This document shows positions 47,428 through 56,588 of a DNA stretch of 64,000 bases, piece by piece. The position numbers were made by a program, and so were the translations under genes. The stretch is from positions 1-64,000 of the forward strand of contig JAFLDL010000019.1 of the NCBI GenBank assembly GCA_017302435.1. Reading direction: 5' to 3'. Under the pieces are notes generated by a model that saw only the letters and a program-made list of their open reading frames with translations, did no database searches and was not told the DNA's origin. Within the stretch, counting starts at the first letter, position 1, and every line of letters begins with the position of its first letter. The DNA is from Candidatus Accumulibacter necessarius. Lineage in GTDB: Bacteria > Pseudomonadota > Gammaproteobacteria > Burkholderiales > Rhodocyclaceae.

Positions 47428-47781
47428 GGGGGTATTCCTCGTGGATGGGGAGGCCGGGCGGCTGCCGACTCCCTGCATTTGACCATTGGTCGTCGGGCAT
47501 GGCCTGAATCTTACAATGGCCACGGTCAGACGCAGTTGCCCGAAGGCCCGCAGCCTTTCTCGTGCCGTGTCGGTTGCCCGCGAGTATCCTGTGCGGTAGG
47601 GGTGATCGTGCGATCGGTGTGCAGACGCCGATTCGGGAATTGAAGCACCAGCGAACCGCACGCGGGCCGACAGCCCTTTCGTCCTGGTCAGCACTTCGAT
47701 AGCATCCCGGGTTCAGCGTCTTCGTGCAGCCGGGCCCGGCAAAAGCGGGCTGCAGCCATTCATCGACCCGACGGGAGGGCC
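47428..47781. other. Divergent intergenic region
   Basis: About 350 bp between the TVP38-flavoprotein gene (leftward) and yhaO (rightward). No gene is supported. It should hold both promoters, but no convincing box pair stands out. Confidence 0.5.
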
Positions 47782-49047
47782 ATGCGCTTCATCCACTGCG
47801 CCGATATTCACCTCGACAGCCCGCTGCGCGGCCTCGAACTCTACGACGGCGCTCCCGCCGAAGAGATGCGCCACGCTACCCGCCGAGCCTTCGCCAACGT
47901 CGTCGACCTTGCCATCGAGCGCTCGGCCGATTTCGTGCTGATCGCCGGCGACATCTTCGACGGCGACTGGCCGGACTTCAACACCGGCCTGTATTTCGCG
48001 TCGCAGTTGCGCCGCCTTGCCGGCGCGGACATCCGCGTCTTCCTGAGCTATGGCAACCATGACGCGGTCAGCAAGTTGACCCGATCGGTCCCGCTGCCGA
48101 AAAACGTCTTCAGCTTTCCGGCGAATCGACCGGCCACTGAAGTCATCGAATCCCTGGGGGTCGCGATCCACGGACAAAGCTTTGCCACCGAGGCCGTGAC
48201 GACGGACCTGTCTGCCGCCTATCCCGCACCGCGCGCTGGCCTGTTGAACATCGGCGTTCTGCACACCGCCCTGTCGGGCCGCGAAGGACATCAGCCCTAC
48301 GCGCCGACAACGGCCGATCGCTTGAGCGACAAGGGCTACGATTACTGGGCGCTGGGACATGTTCACAATCGGGAAATCGTCCGTCAGTCGCCCTGGATCG
48401 TTTTCCCCGGCAACACGCAGGGGCGCCACGCGCGGGAGACCGGAGCCAAGGGCTGCATGGTCGTCGAAGCGGAGGTCGGCGTCGGCATCCGCTCGGTCGA
48501 GTTCGTTGCGACTGACGTCGCCCGCTGGCATCACCTCGCCATCGACATTGCCGCGCTGGCGTCCGGGGATGAACTCCACGCCGCCGTGCAGGCCGCAGTA
48601 CGTGCCGTGCAGGTCTCGGCCGAAGAGCGAATCCTTGCCCTGCGCTTGACCCTGGCGGGGCGTGGGCCGTTGCATCACGCGATCGTGTCGAACCGGGAAG
48701 CGGTACGGGCGCAGCTTGCTGCCTCGATCGGCGAAGCATCGGCCGGCAGGGCCTGGCTCGAAAAAGTCCGGATCAAGGTGACGGCGCCACTCGATCTCCC
48801 GCGGCTGGCCGAGCGCGACGATCCCATCGGCTTGCTGATCCGCTCGATCGAATCCCTCGAAGCCGATCCGGTCATGCTCCAGTCGCTGGCCGAGTCGGTG
48901 CTGTCCGATCTCGGGCAAAAGCTTCCGGCCGAACTGCGCGGGTCCGACAGCGCCTGGGCCCTGGATTCCCCTGAAGCCCTGGCCGACGCCCTGGCCCACG
49001 CCAGGGAGCGCCTGCTGGCCGCGATCGCCGCCGAGGACACGCCATGA
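47782..49047 (+). CDS. yhaO: SbcD/Mre11-like exonuclease, YhaO type
   Basis: 421 residues. Calcineurin-like metallophosphoesterase motifs are in order: 'CADIHLDSPLRG' (D-x-H), 'AGDIFDGDW', 'SYGNHDA', 'IGVLHTAL', 'WALGHVHNRE'. The N-terminal two thirds are nuclease and the rest a capping and ATPase-binding region. Its stop overlaps the ATG of the ATPase partner (ATGA), as in Bacillus yhaO-yhaN. It probably handles double-strand break or hairpin ends in complex with the next protein. Confidence 0.9.
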   Translation: MRFIHCADIHLDSPLRGLELYDGAPAEEMRHATRRAFANVVDLAIERSADFVLIAGDIFDGDWPDFNTGLYFASQLRRLAGADIRVFLSYGNHDAVSKLTRSVPLPKNVFSFPANRPATEVIESLGVAIHGQSFATEAVTTDLSAAYPAPRAGLLNIGVLHTALSGREGHQPYAPTTADRLSDKGYDYWALGHVHNREIVRQSPWIVFPGNTQGRHARETGAKGCMVVEAEVGVGIRSVEFVATDVARWHHLAIDIAALASGDELHAAVQAAVRAVQVSAEERILALRLTLAGRGPLHHAIVSNREAVRAQLAASIGEASAGRAWLEKVRIKVTAPLDLPRLAERDDPIGLLIRSIESLEADPVMLQSLAESVLSDLGQKLPAELRGSDSAWALDSPEALADALAHARERLLAAIAAEDTP

Positions 49048-52000
49048 AGATCGAACAGATCGACCTCAAGGCGTATGGCCATTTCACCAACCGGCGCCTG
49101 CTGCTGGACGGTGGCGCCCCTCTCCACATCGTCTGCGGGCCGAACGAAGCCGGCAAGACGACGCTCTGGCGGGCAATCAACGGTGCCCTGTTCGGGATCC
49201 CCGAGACCACCCGCGATGGCCATCTGCACACGAACCCGAAACTGCGGGTGGGGCTCGCCTTGTCGTCGCGGGCAGGTGACCGGCTGGCGGTGATGCGCCG
49301 CAAGGGTCGCGTCAATACCCTGCTCAGGTACGACCCGGACACTGGCGCCGAGCTCCCGGAAGCCGTGCCTGAAGACCGGCTGCGCGACTGGCTCGGCGGC
49401 CTCGGTCAGGGGCTGTTCCTCGCCATGTTCAGCCTCGACCATGACGCCCTGGTGCGCGGCGGTGAAGCGCTGGCGCAAGGCAGGGGCGATGCCGGCGAAA
49501 GCCTCTTCGAAGCCGGCGCCGGTCTGACCTCGATCCGCGCATTGCGCAGCCGGCTCGATGGCGAGGCGGAAGCCCTGTTCAAGCCGCGGGCATCGAAATC
49601 GGCGATCTACCGGGCGCTGGCGGACTACGATGAAGCCCGGCGGCAGGCGAGAGATGCCTCGGTGCGACCGGTCGAGTGGACCGGAGCGAGGTCGGCGATG
49701 GAAGCGGCGAGCAAGCACTACGAGGATGCTCGGGGCGAGCAGGTTCGCCTGCAGAACGAAGCCCGCCGGCTGGAGCGACTGGCGGCCATCCTGCCGGACG
49801 TGGCCGCGCTCGAACTGGCGCAGCAGCAGCTCGCGGAGCTGACCAGCGTGCCGATGCTCCCGGCGTCCGCGCCGACCGAACGGGTGGCCGCGGTCACCAA
49901 AAGGACCGAAGCGCTCAGCGCCGAACGCACCGCCGCGCAGCGCTTGCAGCAGCACCAAGCTGAGTTGGCGGCGATCGAGATCAACGATGCCGTGCTCGCC
50001 GATGCCGAAGCCGTCGAGGCGATCCACCACGCCACCACCGCCTACCGCGAAGCGAACATCCAGGCGGCCAGGGCCGATGCCGCGATCGAAGCGGCACAGA
50101 GCGACTTTGATTTCGTCCTCAGACAAATTGCCGGTGACGAAAGGCCAGCCGATCCTCTGCAATGGATCCCGGATCCGATCCGGACGGCGAAGATCCGCGC
50201 CTTGATTACCGCTGGCGCGACGCTCAAGGCCATGCACCAGGCGAATCTCAAGACTCGGCGCGAGAAGAAACTCGAGGTCGATCAGCTCGAAGCCGAAATC
50301 CGCAGCCTGGGGCAGGCGCATTGCGCCGACGATCTGGGCGCCTATCTCGACTCGATTGCCGATGATGGCGATCCGCAAGCGCGAGCGCAACAGCTCGAGG
50401 ACGAGGCGATGACGGCGGAAGCCCGGCTCAATGCCGAAGCCCGTGGATTGAAAATGTCCTCGGCCGAAGCCCTGGCCCGGAGCACGGTGCCGCTCGATGG
50501 CGAGCTTCAGTCCTGCAGATCGGAGGATGATGAACTGCGCCGCCGGACGCGCTCGATCCGTGAGTCGATCGAAAAGATCGAGAACGACCTCGCGGCCCTG
50601 CAGGGCGACATCAAGGGTCTGGAGGTCCGCGGCAGCGTCCCGACCAGGGAGGCCGTCGTCGGCGAGCGAGCAACGCGCAACGCGCTCTGGCTGGGGATTC
50701 GCCGCCATTTCATGCCGACCCCCGGTGAGCCCGTGCCGGCGGACCCGCCGCCGCCGGCAGAGCGCTACGAGCGTGCCGTCAGCAGCGCCGATGACGCCGC
50801 CGACGGACTGTTTGCCGATGCTGAACGAGCCACCCGTTACGCCGAGTTTCGGCTGCGTGAATCCCAGATGCAGAACGCCCTTGGCCTGGCAAGGGAACGT
50901 GGCGCGTCGGTCGCCAGGGAACAGCAGGATCTCGATCAGCGCTGGGCCGCCTTGCTCGCGGCGCACAGCCTGCCTTGCCTGAAGATTGCCGAAGCGGTGC
51001 CATGGGTCGCCCGGCGGGAAGCCTTCCTGCAGAAGTTCGATGCCAGCCAGGCGAAGCGGCAGGAGGCACGGCAGCACCGCGAGCGGGTCCTGGAAATCCG
51101 TAGCCGGCTCGGCGAAATCTACGGCCTGATGAGCCTGCCCGCCCCGGTGGCGACCGAGCGGATCTCCGAAACCCTGGCGCGGGCTCGTGGCATCGCCAAA
51201 CGCCAGGCCGAGCAGCTGACCCAGCGACAAGTGAAGGCGACCCACCGGGCCCAGGCAGACGCCGCGATGAAGCACGCCGATGCCGCCGCATCGGCCAGTG
51301 GTACCCAGCTCGAAGAGTGGCAGGCCGAGTGGGCGGAAGCGATGGGCGCCATTCGTCTCGCCAGTGACGCCAGCGAAGCAGAAGCGAGTGCCCGACTGCA
51401 ACAGTGGTCCGAGCTGACGCAGGCGTACGGCACACTGGCCCGATCGAGGATCGAGCAACGCAACGCCCGGGTACAGATCGACGACTACGAGTCCCGTCTG
51501 GCCAGGACGTGGCAGCGCGTCCGGGGCGAGAGGCTGCCGGCCGATGGCCGCAGCCAAGATGTCCTGGCCGGCGATCTGTATCGCGAACTCACCTTGACAC
51601 GCTCAAGGCAGGAGAAGAAGAACACGCTGATCCAGCAGATCGCCGATGATCAGCAGGCCGTCGCCGAAGGTCGCCAGGCCGCCGAGGAAGCCATGCGCAT
51701 CATCGACAGGCTGCTGGTCCAGGCCGGCTGCCGCACGATCGAAAGCCTCGAACTGGTTGAGGGACAGAGCGCGCAACGGGCTGCACTGGTGACCCAGGTC
51801 CGCGAAATCGAAGCTCGGCTCGTCCAGTCCGCCGGCCTGCCGCTGGCAGAAGCGCTCAGGCAGGCCGCAGGCCAGGATCCCGATGTCGTGGCCGAGGCGC
51901 TGGCCCGCAACCTGCAGCACAGCGAACAGAACGCAGCCGACGTGCAGCAGCGGCATGCGGCTTACCTCACTGCCAGGCAGACGTTCGAGAAAATGGATGG

Positions 52001-52556
52001 ATCCGCGCTGGCTGCCGATGCGCAACAAATGACAGCACAGCACGCGGCGCGAATTGCCGAGCTCGGTGCCGACTACGCGGCGTCGCGGATTGCCTCGGCG
52101 GTGCTGGCGCAGGTCATCGACACTTACCAGAAGCGTAACCAGGGACCGCTGATCGAGCAGGCATCGAAGCGCTTTGCCACCATCACCGCCGGCCGCTACA
52201 CCGGTGTCGTGGTCGACTACGACGAAGACCGGCAGATTCTCAAGGCGGGACGCGCCGACGGCGAACGCCTGACCATGGCGCAGTTGAGCACAGGTCGCCG
52301 CGATCAGCTTTTCCTCGCCTTGCGGCTGGCGGCGATCGAGGGGCATCTGGACAACGGGGAACCCCTGCCGGTCATTGTCGATGACATCATGATCCAGTTC
52401 GACGACGAAGCGGCGGCGGCGACCTTCAAGGTGCTGGCCGACCTGTCGCAACGAACGCAGGTGCTTTTCCTGACGCACCACGAACACCTGCTCGAGGTCG
52501 CCGAAGCTTCGATTGGCTCTGGCGCTTACCAGGCGCATCATCTGTTAACGCAATAG
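49044..52556 (+). CDS. yhaN: SbcC/Rad50-like ATPase, YhaN type
   Basis: 1170 residues. Walker A 'GPNEAGKTTLW' at about residues 34-44 is followed by some 900 residues of coiled coil, heavy in Ala, Glu and Arg ('LEVDQLEAEIRSLGQAH', 'IEKIENDLAALQGDIKGLEV'). At the end come the ABC signature 'LSTGRRDQLFLALRLA', Walker B 'LPVIVDDIMIQFDDE' and the H-loop 'LFLTHHEHLLEVA'. It works with YhaO as an SMC-like DNA end-processing motor. The last 136 bp of this gene recur in diverged form at 54686-54818. Confidence 0.92.
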   Translation: MKIEQIDLKAYGHFTNRRLLLDGGAPLHIVCGPNEAGKTTLWRAINGALFGIPETTRDGHLHTNPKLRVGLALSSRAGDRLAVMRRKGRVNTLLRYDPDTGAELPEAVPEDRLRDWLGGLGQGLFLAMFSLDHDALVRGGEALAQGRGDAGESLFEAGAGLTSIRALRSRLDGEAEALFKPRASKSAIYRALADYDEARRQARDASVRPVEWTGARSAMEAASKHYEDARGEQVRLQNEARRLERLAAILPDVAALELAQQQLAELTSVPMLPASAPTERVAAVTKRTEALSAERTAAQRLQQHQAELAAIEINDAVLADAEAVEAIHHATTAYREANIQAARADAAIEAAQSDFDFVLRQIAGDERPADPLQWIPDPIRTAKIRALITAGATLKAMHQANLKTRREKKLEVDQLEAEIRSLGQAHCADDLGAYLDSIADDGDPQARAQQLEDEAMTAEARLNAEARGLKMSSAEALARSTVPLDGELQSCRSEDDELRRRTRSIRESIEKIENDLAALQGDIKGLEVRGSVPTREAVVGERATRNALWLGIRRHFMPTPGEPVPADPPPPAERYERAVSSADDAADGLFADAERATRYAEFRLRESQMQNALGLARERGASVAREQQDLDQRWAALLAAHSLPCLKIAEAVPWVARREAFLQKFDASQAKRQEARQHRERVLEIRSRLGEIYGLMSLPAPVATERISETLARARGIAKRQAEQLTQRQVKATHRAQADAAMKHADAAASASGTQLEEWQAEWAEAMGAIRLASDASEAEASARLQQWSELTQAYGTLARSRIEQRNARVQIDDYESRLARTWQRVRGERLPADGRSQDVLAGDLYRELTLTRSRQEKKNTLIQQIADDQQAVAEGRQAAEEAMRIIDRLLVQAGCRTIESLELVEGQSAQRAALVTQVREIEARLVQSAGLPLAEALRQAAGQDPDVVAEALARNLQHSEQNAADVQQRHAAYLTARQTFEKMDGSALAADAQQMTAQHAARIAELGADYAASRIASAVLAQVIDTYQKRNQGPLIEQASKRFATITAGRYTGVVVDYDEDRQILKAGRADGERLTMAQLSTGRRDQLFLALRLAAIEGHLDNGEPLPVIVDDIMIQFDDEAAAATFKVLADLSQRTQVLFLTHHEHLLEVAEASIGSGAYQAHHLLTQ

Positions 52557-52738
52557 CGCAGGAAAGTGATTCGGCATGCTGGCTCACCGAGGGAAGCGGC
52601 TGGAGGCGCAGCAGCGCTGCCGGCTTGCTCAGGACATCCGTACACGGCTCGACAACTGCTCGGAGCCACAACCCGATATCGCCTTGCTCAAGCCGGGCGA
52701 TTTCGGACAATGCACAGGCCGCTCCGCGATGAAACCGT
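52557..52738. other. Short spacer, no gene seen
   Basis: About 180 bp between the yhaN-like stop and the thpR stop. It starts a block bracketed by the two yhaN ends. No terminator is obvious. Confidence 0.4.
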
Positions 52739-53338
52739 CTAATCCCTGCTTTTGGCGCAGGTTGAGCGGACTCTGGCGAGCGGGAACTCGGCAATGGTCC
52801 GATAGGACGACCCGTGCGGCGACGGGGTCGAGCGCGCCAGGACGAACTGCCGGTTGCTCCAGGCAATCGGTTCGCACTCCGGTAATTCGGCATTGAGGGC
52901 GACCAGCTTGCGCACGAGCGTGACATGCGGGATGAAGGTTCGCCGGGCATCGGCCACGGCGAATCCGGCGGCCGACAATGCCGCGGTGAGGGCGGCCGAC
53001 AGGGCGGCGAGCGCCGCTGGCGGAACGCTGCAACCGGCGTGGAAGATGCGGTTGTGGCGCCAGAGGCCGAAGCGGTCCAGCGTCAGGTCGAAGGCTTCGC
53101 AGCGCACCGCGCGCGCCGCGCGCTCCAGATCCGGCAGACGTTCGATCGCCACGTCGCCGATGAAGGTCAGGGTCAGGTGGATGGATTCCTGACGTGTCGC
53201 TCGCCCGCCGGCCCTTGTGGCAACGGAATCGGCGACATCCGCCAGATACCGCGCGACTTCCGGCTGCGGCCACAGGGCGAAGAAGACACGGGCCTGCTCC
53301 GGCCGCGCACCAGGTTGCTGGCCGCTCTCAGAGCACAC
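52739..53338 (-). CDS. thpR: RNA 2',3'-cyclic phosphodiesterase ThpR
   Basis: 199 residues of the 2H phosphoesterase family. The two catalytic H-x-T-x motifs are 'IHLTLTFIG' near residue 53 and 'FIPHVTLVR' near 137. The N-terminus 'ARVFFALWPQPEVARYL' is typical. It opens 2',3'-cyclic phosphate ends of RNA, probably in RNA repair. Its start overlaps the stop of the truncated ispF by 11 bp; the two once formed an operon. Confidence 0.9.
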   Translation of the reverse strand: MCSESGQQPGARPEQARVFFALWPQPEVARYLADVADSVATRAGGRATRQESIHLTLTFIGDVAIERLPDLERAARAVRCEAFDLTLDRFGLWRHNRIFHAGCSVPPAALAALSAALTAALSAAGFAVADARRTFIPHVTLVRKLVALNAELPECEPIAWSNRQFVLARSTPSPHGSSYRTIAEFPLARVRSTCAKSRD

Positions 53339-53630
53339 GTTCGACGAGCACCACCGCCTGCGCCTCGATCGCTTCCTGGCGCCCGAGATAGCCGAGCTTC
53401 TCGTTGGTCTTGCCCTTGATATTCACGGAATCGGGCGAAATTCCCAGGTCGACCGGGGCATTCGCCACCATCGCCGCCGCATGCGGGGCGAGCTTCTTCT
53501 GCTGGGCGATGATGGTTGCGTCGACGTTCGCCGGCCGCCAGCCGCGTTCGGCCAGCAGGGCGACGGCGGCGCGCAACAGCACGCGGCTGTCGGCGCCCTG
53601 GTAGCGCGGGTCGCTGCCGAGGTCGCTGGC
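53328..53630 (-). pseudogene. ispF: IspF, N-terminally truncated
   Basis: About 98 codons. They match the IspF C-terminal two thirds from 'SDPRYQGADSRVLLRAAVAL' through 'AQQKKLAPHAAAMVANAPVD', then 'NIKGKTNEKLGYLGR' and the end 'AVVLVERVL'. The first 60 or so residues, with the D-x-H and second His zinc ligands, are gone. Upstream sequence on this strand is unrelated, so the gene was cut by recombination at about 53630. IspF makes MEcPP in isoprenoid synthesis and is normally essential, so an intact copy is expected elsewhere in the genome. Confidence 0.85.
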
Positions 53631-53639
53631 GTCTGCCGC

Positions 53640-53936
53640 TTCTGGGTCAGCTGCCGCCTCGACGAGCAGGACGAGGAAGAATACCGGCTGATCCTGCCGC
53701 GCGAGCGCGCGACGCGCACGGTTGCCGATCACAGGCTGATCTGGGGCCTGCTGGCACTGGCGGTGGCCTGGCTGATCGCGTCGCGCATCAGCCGCACGCT
53801 CAAGGCCTTGGCCATCGTCGATCGCATCGCCGGCCTGCATGACGGAAGGCTGGGACTGCTGCCCAATCCCAGCGACGGACTGCTGGCGCGGCTGGCGATT
53901 CCCCTGTGTTCGGGCGGACAAACACCGCACCAGGCT
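53640..53936 (+). pseudogene. Possible inner-membrane protein fragment
   Basis: A rightward frame reads 'YRLILPRERATRTVADHRLI', then a membrane helix 'GLLALAVAWLIASRIS' and 'LKALAIVDRIAGLHDGRLGL'. It has no start and stops being protein-like at about 53930. It joins directly to the truncated ispF. It could be a scrap of a membrane sensor, but the family is not recognised. Confidence 0.3.
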
Positions 53937-54572
53937 TTACTTCCCGGCCGGTGGAAACTTCGCGTCAATATCGGCCATCATCTTTTCCAGAGCAGCCGCC
54001 AGCGCCTGCGACAGGGAGGCGGCAAACGACTCCGACGTCGCGGCGAAAGCGATTCCCGCCGAACCCTCGCCGGCATAGTGCCGGCTGAAAACTTCGCCGG
54101 AACTGTCGGTCACCTTCACCACCAGCGAAACCTGTCCGGTGTACGATAAATACATGTCGCAGAAGACATTCAGAATATCGCCGCCCATGACGATGCTTCC
54201 GACTTCCGGCGGCGATTTCGCCTCTCCTTGCACTACAGTGAAGCCACGATTCTTAAGCTCCAGTGCTATGGCCTCGGTTATCCAAGCCGTTACACTGTTT
54301 TTTGAAACGACATCGGCGGTACGCATCCCGTAGGCGTTGCGGACCGTTCCGACCACTTTCTTGTCGGAACGCTCGTCGGCAAATTGGCGCAGATGGATTT
54401 TTGTTTCGCGGGCCACTGGGGAAACCGCCTTCGCCACCGCCACCTTCGCCTCGCCTTCGGGAGAGGGAGGATATACGAGCGTCGCTTCTCGCGTTCCAAA
54501 TGCGCAACCCGCCAGCAGTCCAGCCAGCAAAATGCATGTCGTCAGCCTGCCGGCACAAATAATCCCCTTCAT
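53937..54572 (-). CDS. Lipoprotein, YajG-like
   Basis: 211 residues from ATG at 54572. A lipoprotein signal with lipobox 'LLAGC' places the lipidated cysteine near residue 22. The mature part has 'IHLRQFADERSDKKVVGTVR', then 'NAYGMRTADVVSKN', 'VTAWITEAIALELKNRGFTV' and 'ADIDAKFPPAGK'. The general plan fits YajG-type or similar outer-membrane lipoproteins. It stands alone between scrambled fragments. Function unknown. Confidence 0.8.
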   Translation of the reverse strand: MKGIICAGRLTTCILLAGLLAGCAFGTREATLVYPPSPEGEAKVAVAKAVSPVARETKIHLRQFADERSDKKVVGTVRNAYGMRTADVVSKNSVTAWITEAIALELKNRGFTVVQGEAKSPPEVGSIVMGGDILNVFCDMYLSYTGQVSLVVKVTDSSGEVFSRHYAGEGSAGIAFAATSESFAASLSQALAAALEKMMADIDAKFPPAGK

Positions 54573-54685
54573 GGTGTTTTTCTCCCCGTTGCGCACGCCG
54601 AGCCCTGCGCCATCCCCGACAAACATCCGGTTCTACAAACCAGTGTCTCAGTGTACCCCTATCGGGGCCTGGCAAGGTTAACGGT

Positions 54686-54818
54686 GACCTTCAAGGTGCC
54701 GGCCGACCTGTCGCAGCGGACACAGGTCCTGTTCCTGACGCACGACGAATATCTGCTCGATGTCTCCGAGGCGTCGATTGGTGCCGGTGCCCACCAGGCG
54801 CACGATCTGTCAACGTGA
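54686..54818 (+). repeat. Diverged copy of the yhaN-like 3' end
   Basis: It matches 52421-52556 over its whole length and still reads as protein: 'VTFKVPADLSQRTQVLFLTH', then 'DEYLLDVSEASIGAGAHQAH' to a TGA. By eye about four in five bases agree. Same orientation as the gene, 2.2 kb downstream. Together with the intact end it brackets thpR, the truncated ispF and the lipoprotein gene. Confidence 0.85.
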
Positions 54819-54867
54819 TTGGCACGGCCGCGATAGCGAATCGGGCATGCCCGGCCAACGAGGTTGT

Positions 54868-55695
54868 TCAGCGAAACGCCACCGACCGGATCGCTGACGG
54901 TGTGGACGATGGTGCTTGCCAAAGGCGGTGCTCGGTTCCGCCGTCCGGCCGGTACAGATCGCCCAGTTCCTGATCGCTCACCCTGGCCAGCGGCAGATCA
55001 AACGCGATCTGCCCGTGCCTGAGGCCGATCACCCGTTCTGCCAGCAGTGGCAGGAGGGCGGGGTTATGCACAACGGTGATCAGCGTTGCCTGTCGCGCAG
55101 CCTTGACCAGCAGATGGCAAACCTCGGCGGCGGCTGACGGATCGAGGGCGGCGGTCGGCTCGTCGGCGAGAATCAGGCGCGGCCGCTGCATCAGGAGGCG
55201 GGCAATTGCCACCTTCTGCTTCTCACCGCCGGAGAGCCGGTCGGCCCGCGTCCTGGCGTGCGCCAGGAGGCCCACGGCATGCAGGGAGGTCTCGGCACTG
55301 GCGACCTCCGGCGGCGGGTAACAACGTGTCCAGCTGCGCCAGCCGGTGACCCGGCCAAGCGATCCGATGAGCACGTTCTCCAGCGCCGACAGCCGGGCGA
55401 CCAGGTGCAAACCCTGCAGGACCTGGCCGACTTCCTGCCGCAGTAACCGCAATTCAGCAGCGGGCAAGGGTTCTTCCAGCGCCCGGCCGAGGACTTCGGC
55501 CGTGCCTTGGGCCGGTGGCATGAAGCCGCTGAGGAGTCGCAGCAGAGTCGTCTTGCCGGCGCCATTGTGTCCGACGATGGCGACCCGTTCGCCCTCGGCG
55601 ACGACCAGCTCGTCGATCGCCAGCAGCGTGCGATCGCCTGCGCTGCAGGCCAGCGACTTCAGAGCGATGGCGGCAGAGGATGGCGCAGCATTCAT
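54868..55695 (-). CDS. phnC: Phosphonate/phosphite-type ABC transporter ATPase
   Basis: 275 residues from ATG at 55695, which overlaps the permease stop. Walker A 'VGHNGAGKTTLL', Q-loop region 'VGQVLQGLHLV', signature 'LSGGEKQKVAIARLL', Walker B 'LILADEPTAALD', H-loop 'VVHNPAL'. It powers uptake through the PhnE permease. It is the third gene of phnD-phnE-phnC. No phosphonate lyase or phosphite dehydrogenase is in the window, so the true substrate (phosphonate, phosphite or phosphate) is open. Confidence 0.9.
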   Translation of the reverse strand: MNAAPSSAAIALKSLACSAGDRTLLAIDELVVAEGERVAIVGHNGAGKTTLLRLLSGFMPPAQGTAEVLGRALEEPLPAAELRLLRQEVGQVLQGLHLVARLSALENVLIGSLGRVTGWRSWTRCYPPPEVASAETSLHAVGLLAHARTRADRLSGGEKQKVAIARLLMQRPRLILADEPTAALDPSAAAEVCHLLVKAARQATLITVVHNPALLPLLAERVIGLRHGQIAFDLPLARVSDQELGDLYRPDGGTEHRLWQAPSSTPSAIRSVAFR

Positions 55696-56588
55696 AACAG
55701 GGCCTTGCGGATGCGCCGGCTGAGGGCGTCGAAGGTGGTGACGAGCAGGAAAACGACGAGCAGTACGGTCGACAGCCTTCCCCACTGAAAGAGCGAGGTC
55801 GCTTCAGAGATCAGCAGGCCGAGTCCGCCGGCGCCGATGATGCCGAGGATCGTCGAGTCGCGGATATTGAATTCCCAGATGTACAGGTGGCTGGAAACGA
55901 ACTGTGGCAGGACGGCCGGCCAGATGGCGTTGAAGAATACCTGCACCGGTCCGGCGCCGACGCTGCGCACGGCGTTGATTGCCGCCATGTCGAGGGTCTC
56001 AATGGATTCGGCGAAGAGCTTGCCGTAGCTGCCCAGCGAATGCAGGGCAATGGCCAGAATGCCCGCCGTCGGCCCGAGACCGACGATGCCGACCAGGACC
56101 AGCCCGAAAACCAGCGTGTGAATCGACCGCGTCACGTCGAGCAGGCCCTTGGCCAGCCAGGCCAGCGGCCGTGGCGCCGAGAGGTTGCGCGCGGTCAGCA
56201 CGGCAAGCGGCAGGGCGAGGATGGCGCCCAGCAGGGAGCCCAGTGTGGCGATGCGGATGGTCGTCCAGGTCGCCTCAGCGAGCGCGGCCAGGTGGTTCCG
56301 CTCGACTTCCTGGCGGTTCTCGACGCGCAGCAGGTTGCCGTCATCGCTGCGATACTCCAGCTGCGGGTTGCCGAACCAGACGTCGACGAAGCTCGGTCGG
56401 GCGAACTCCCCTGCCGTCTTCACCAGGTTGGCCAGCGGATTGCGCCCCAGCGACAACTCGTTTTCGGCCAGCAGCGAAACGACACAGGCGGCTACGAGCA
56501 GCGCATAGGCCAGCGCCAGCCCGAGGAAGCCGAGGCGACCACCGAAGTGGTCTCCCAAGCGAGGCGGTGGGGCGAGCACCGTCATCAC
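55692..56588 (-). CDS. phnE: Phosphonate/phosphite-type ABC permease
   Basis: 298 residues. About six membrane helices, with 'TIRIATLGSLLGAILALPLA' starting the permease core and the EAA-like loop 'NAVRSVGAGPVQVFFNAIWP'. 'LGIIGAGGLGLLI' is typical of PhnE/PtxC. Its start overlaps the phnD stop and its end overlaps phnC, so all three are co-translated. Confidence 0.92.
   Translation of the reverse strand: MMTVLAPPPRLGDHFGGRLGFLGLALAYALLVAACVVSLLAENELSLGRNPLANLVKTAGEFARPSFVDVWFGNPQLEYRSDDGNLLRVENRQEVERNHLAALAEATWTTIRIATLGSLLGAILALPLAVLTARNLSAPRPLAWLAKGLLDVTRSIHTLVFGLVLVGIVGLGPTAGILAIALHSLGSYGKLFAESIETLDMAAINAVRSVGAGPVQVFFNAIWPAVLPQFVSSHLYIWEFNIRDSTILGIIGAGGLGLLISEATSLFQWGRLSTVLLVVFLLVTTFDALSRRIRKALL

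Noticed and set aside
48675..51557. Leftward open frame of 960 codons
   Set aside because: Antisense of yhaO and yhaN, whose motifs are clear on the plus strand.
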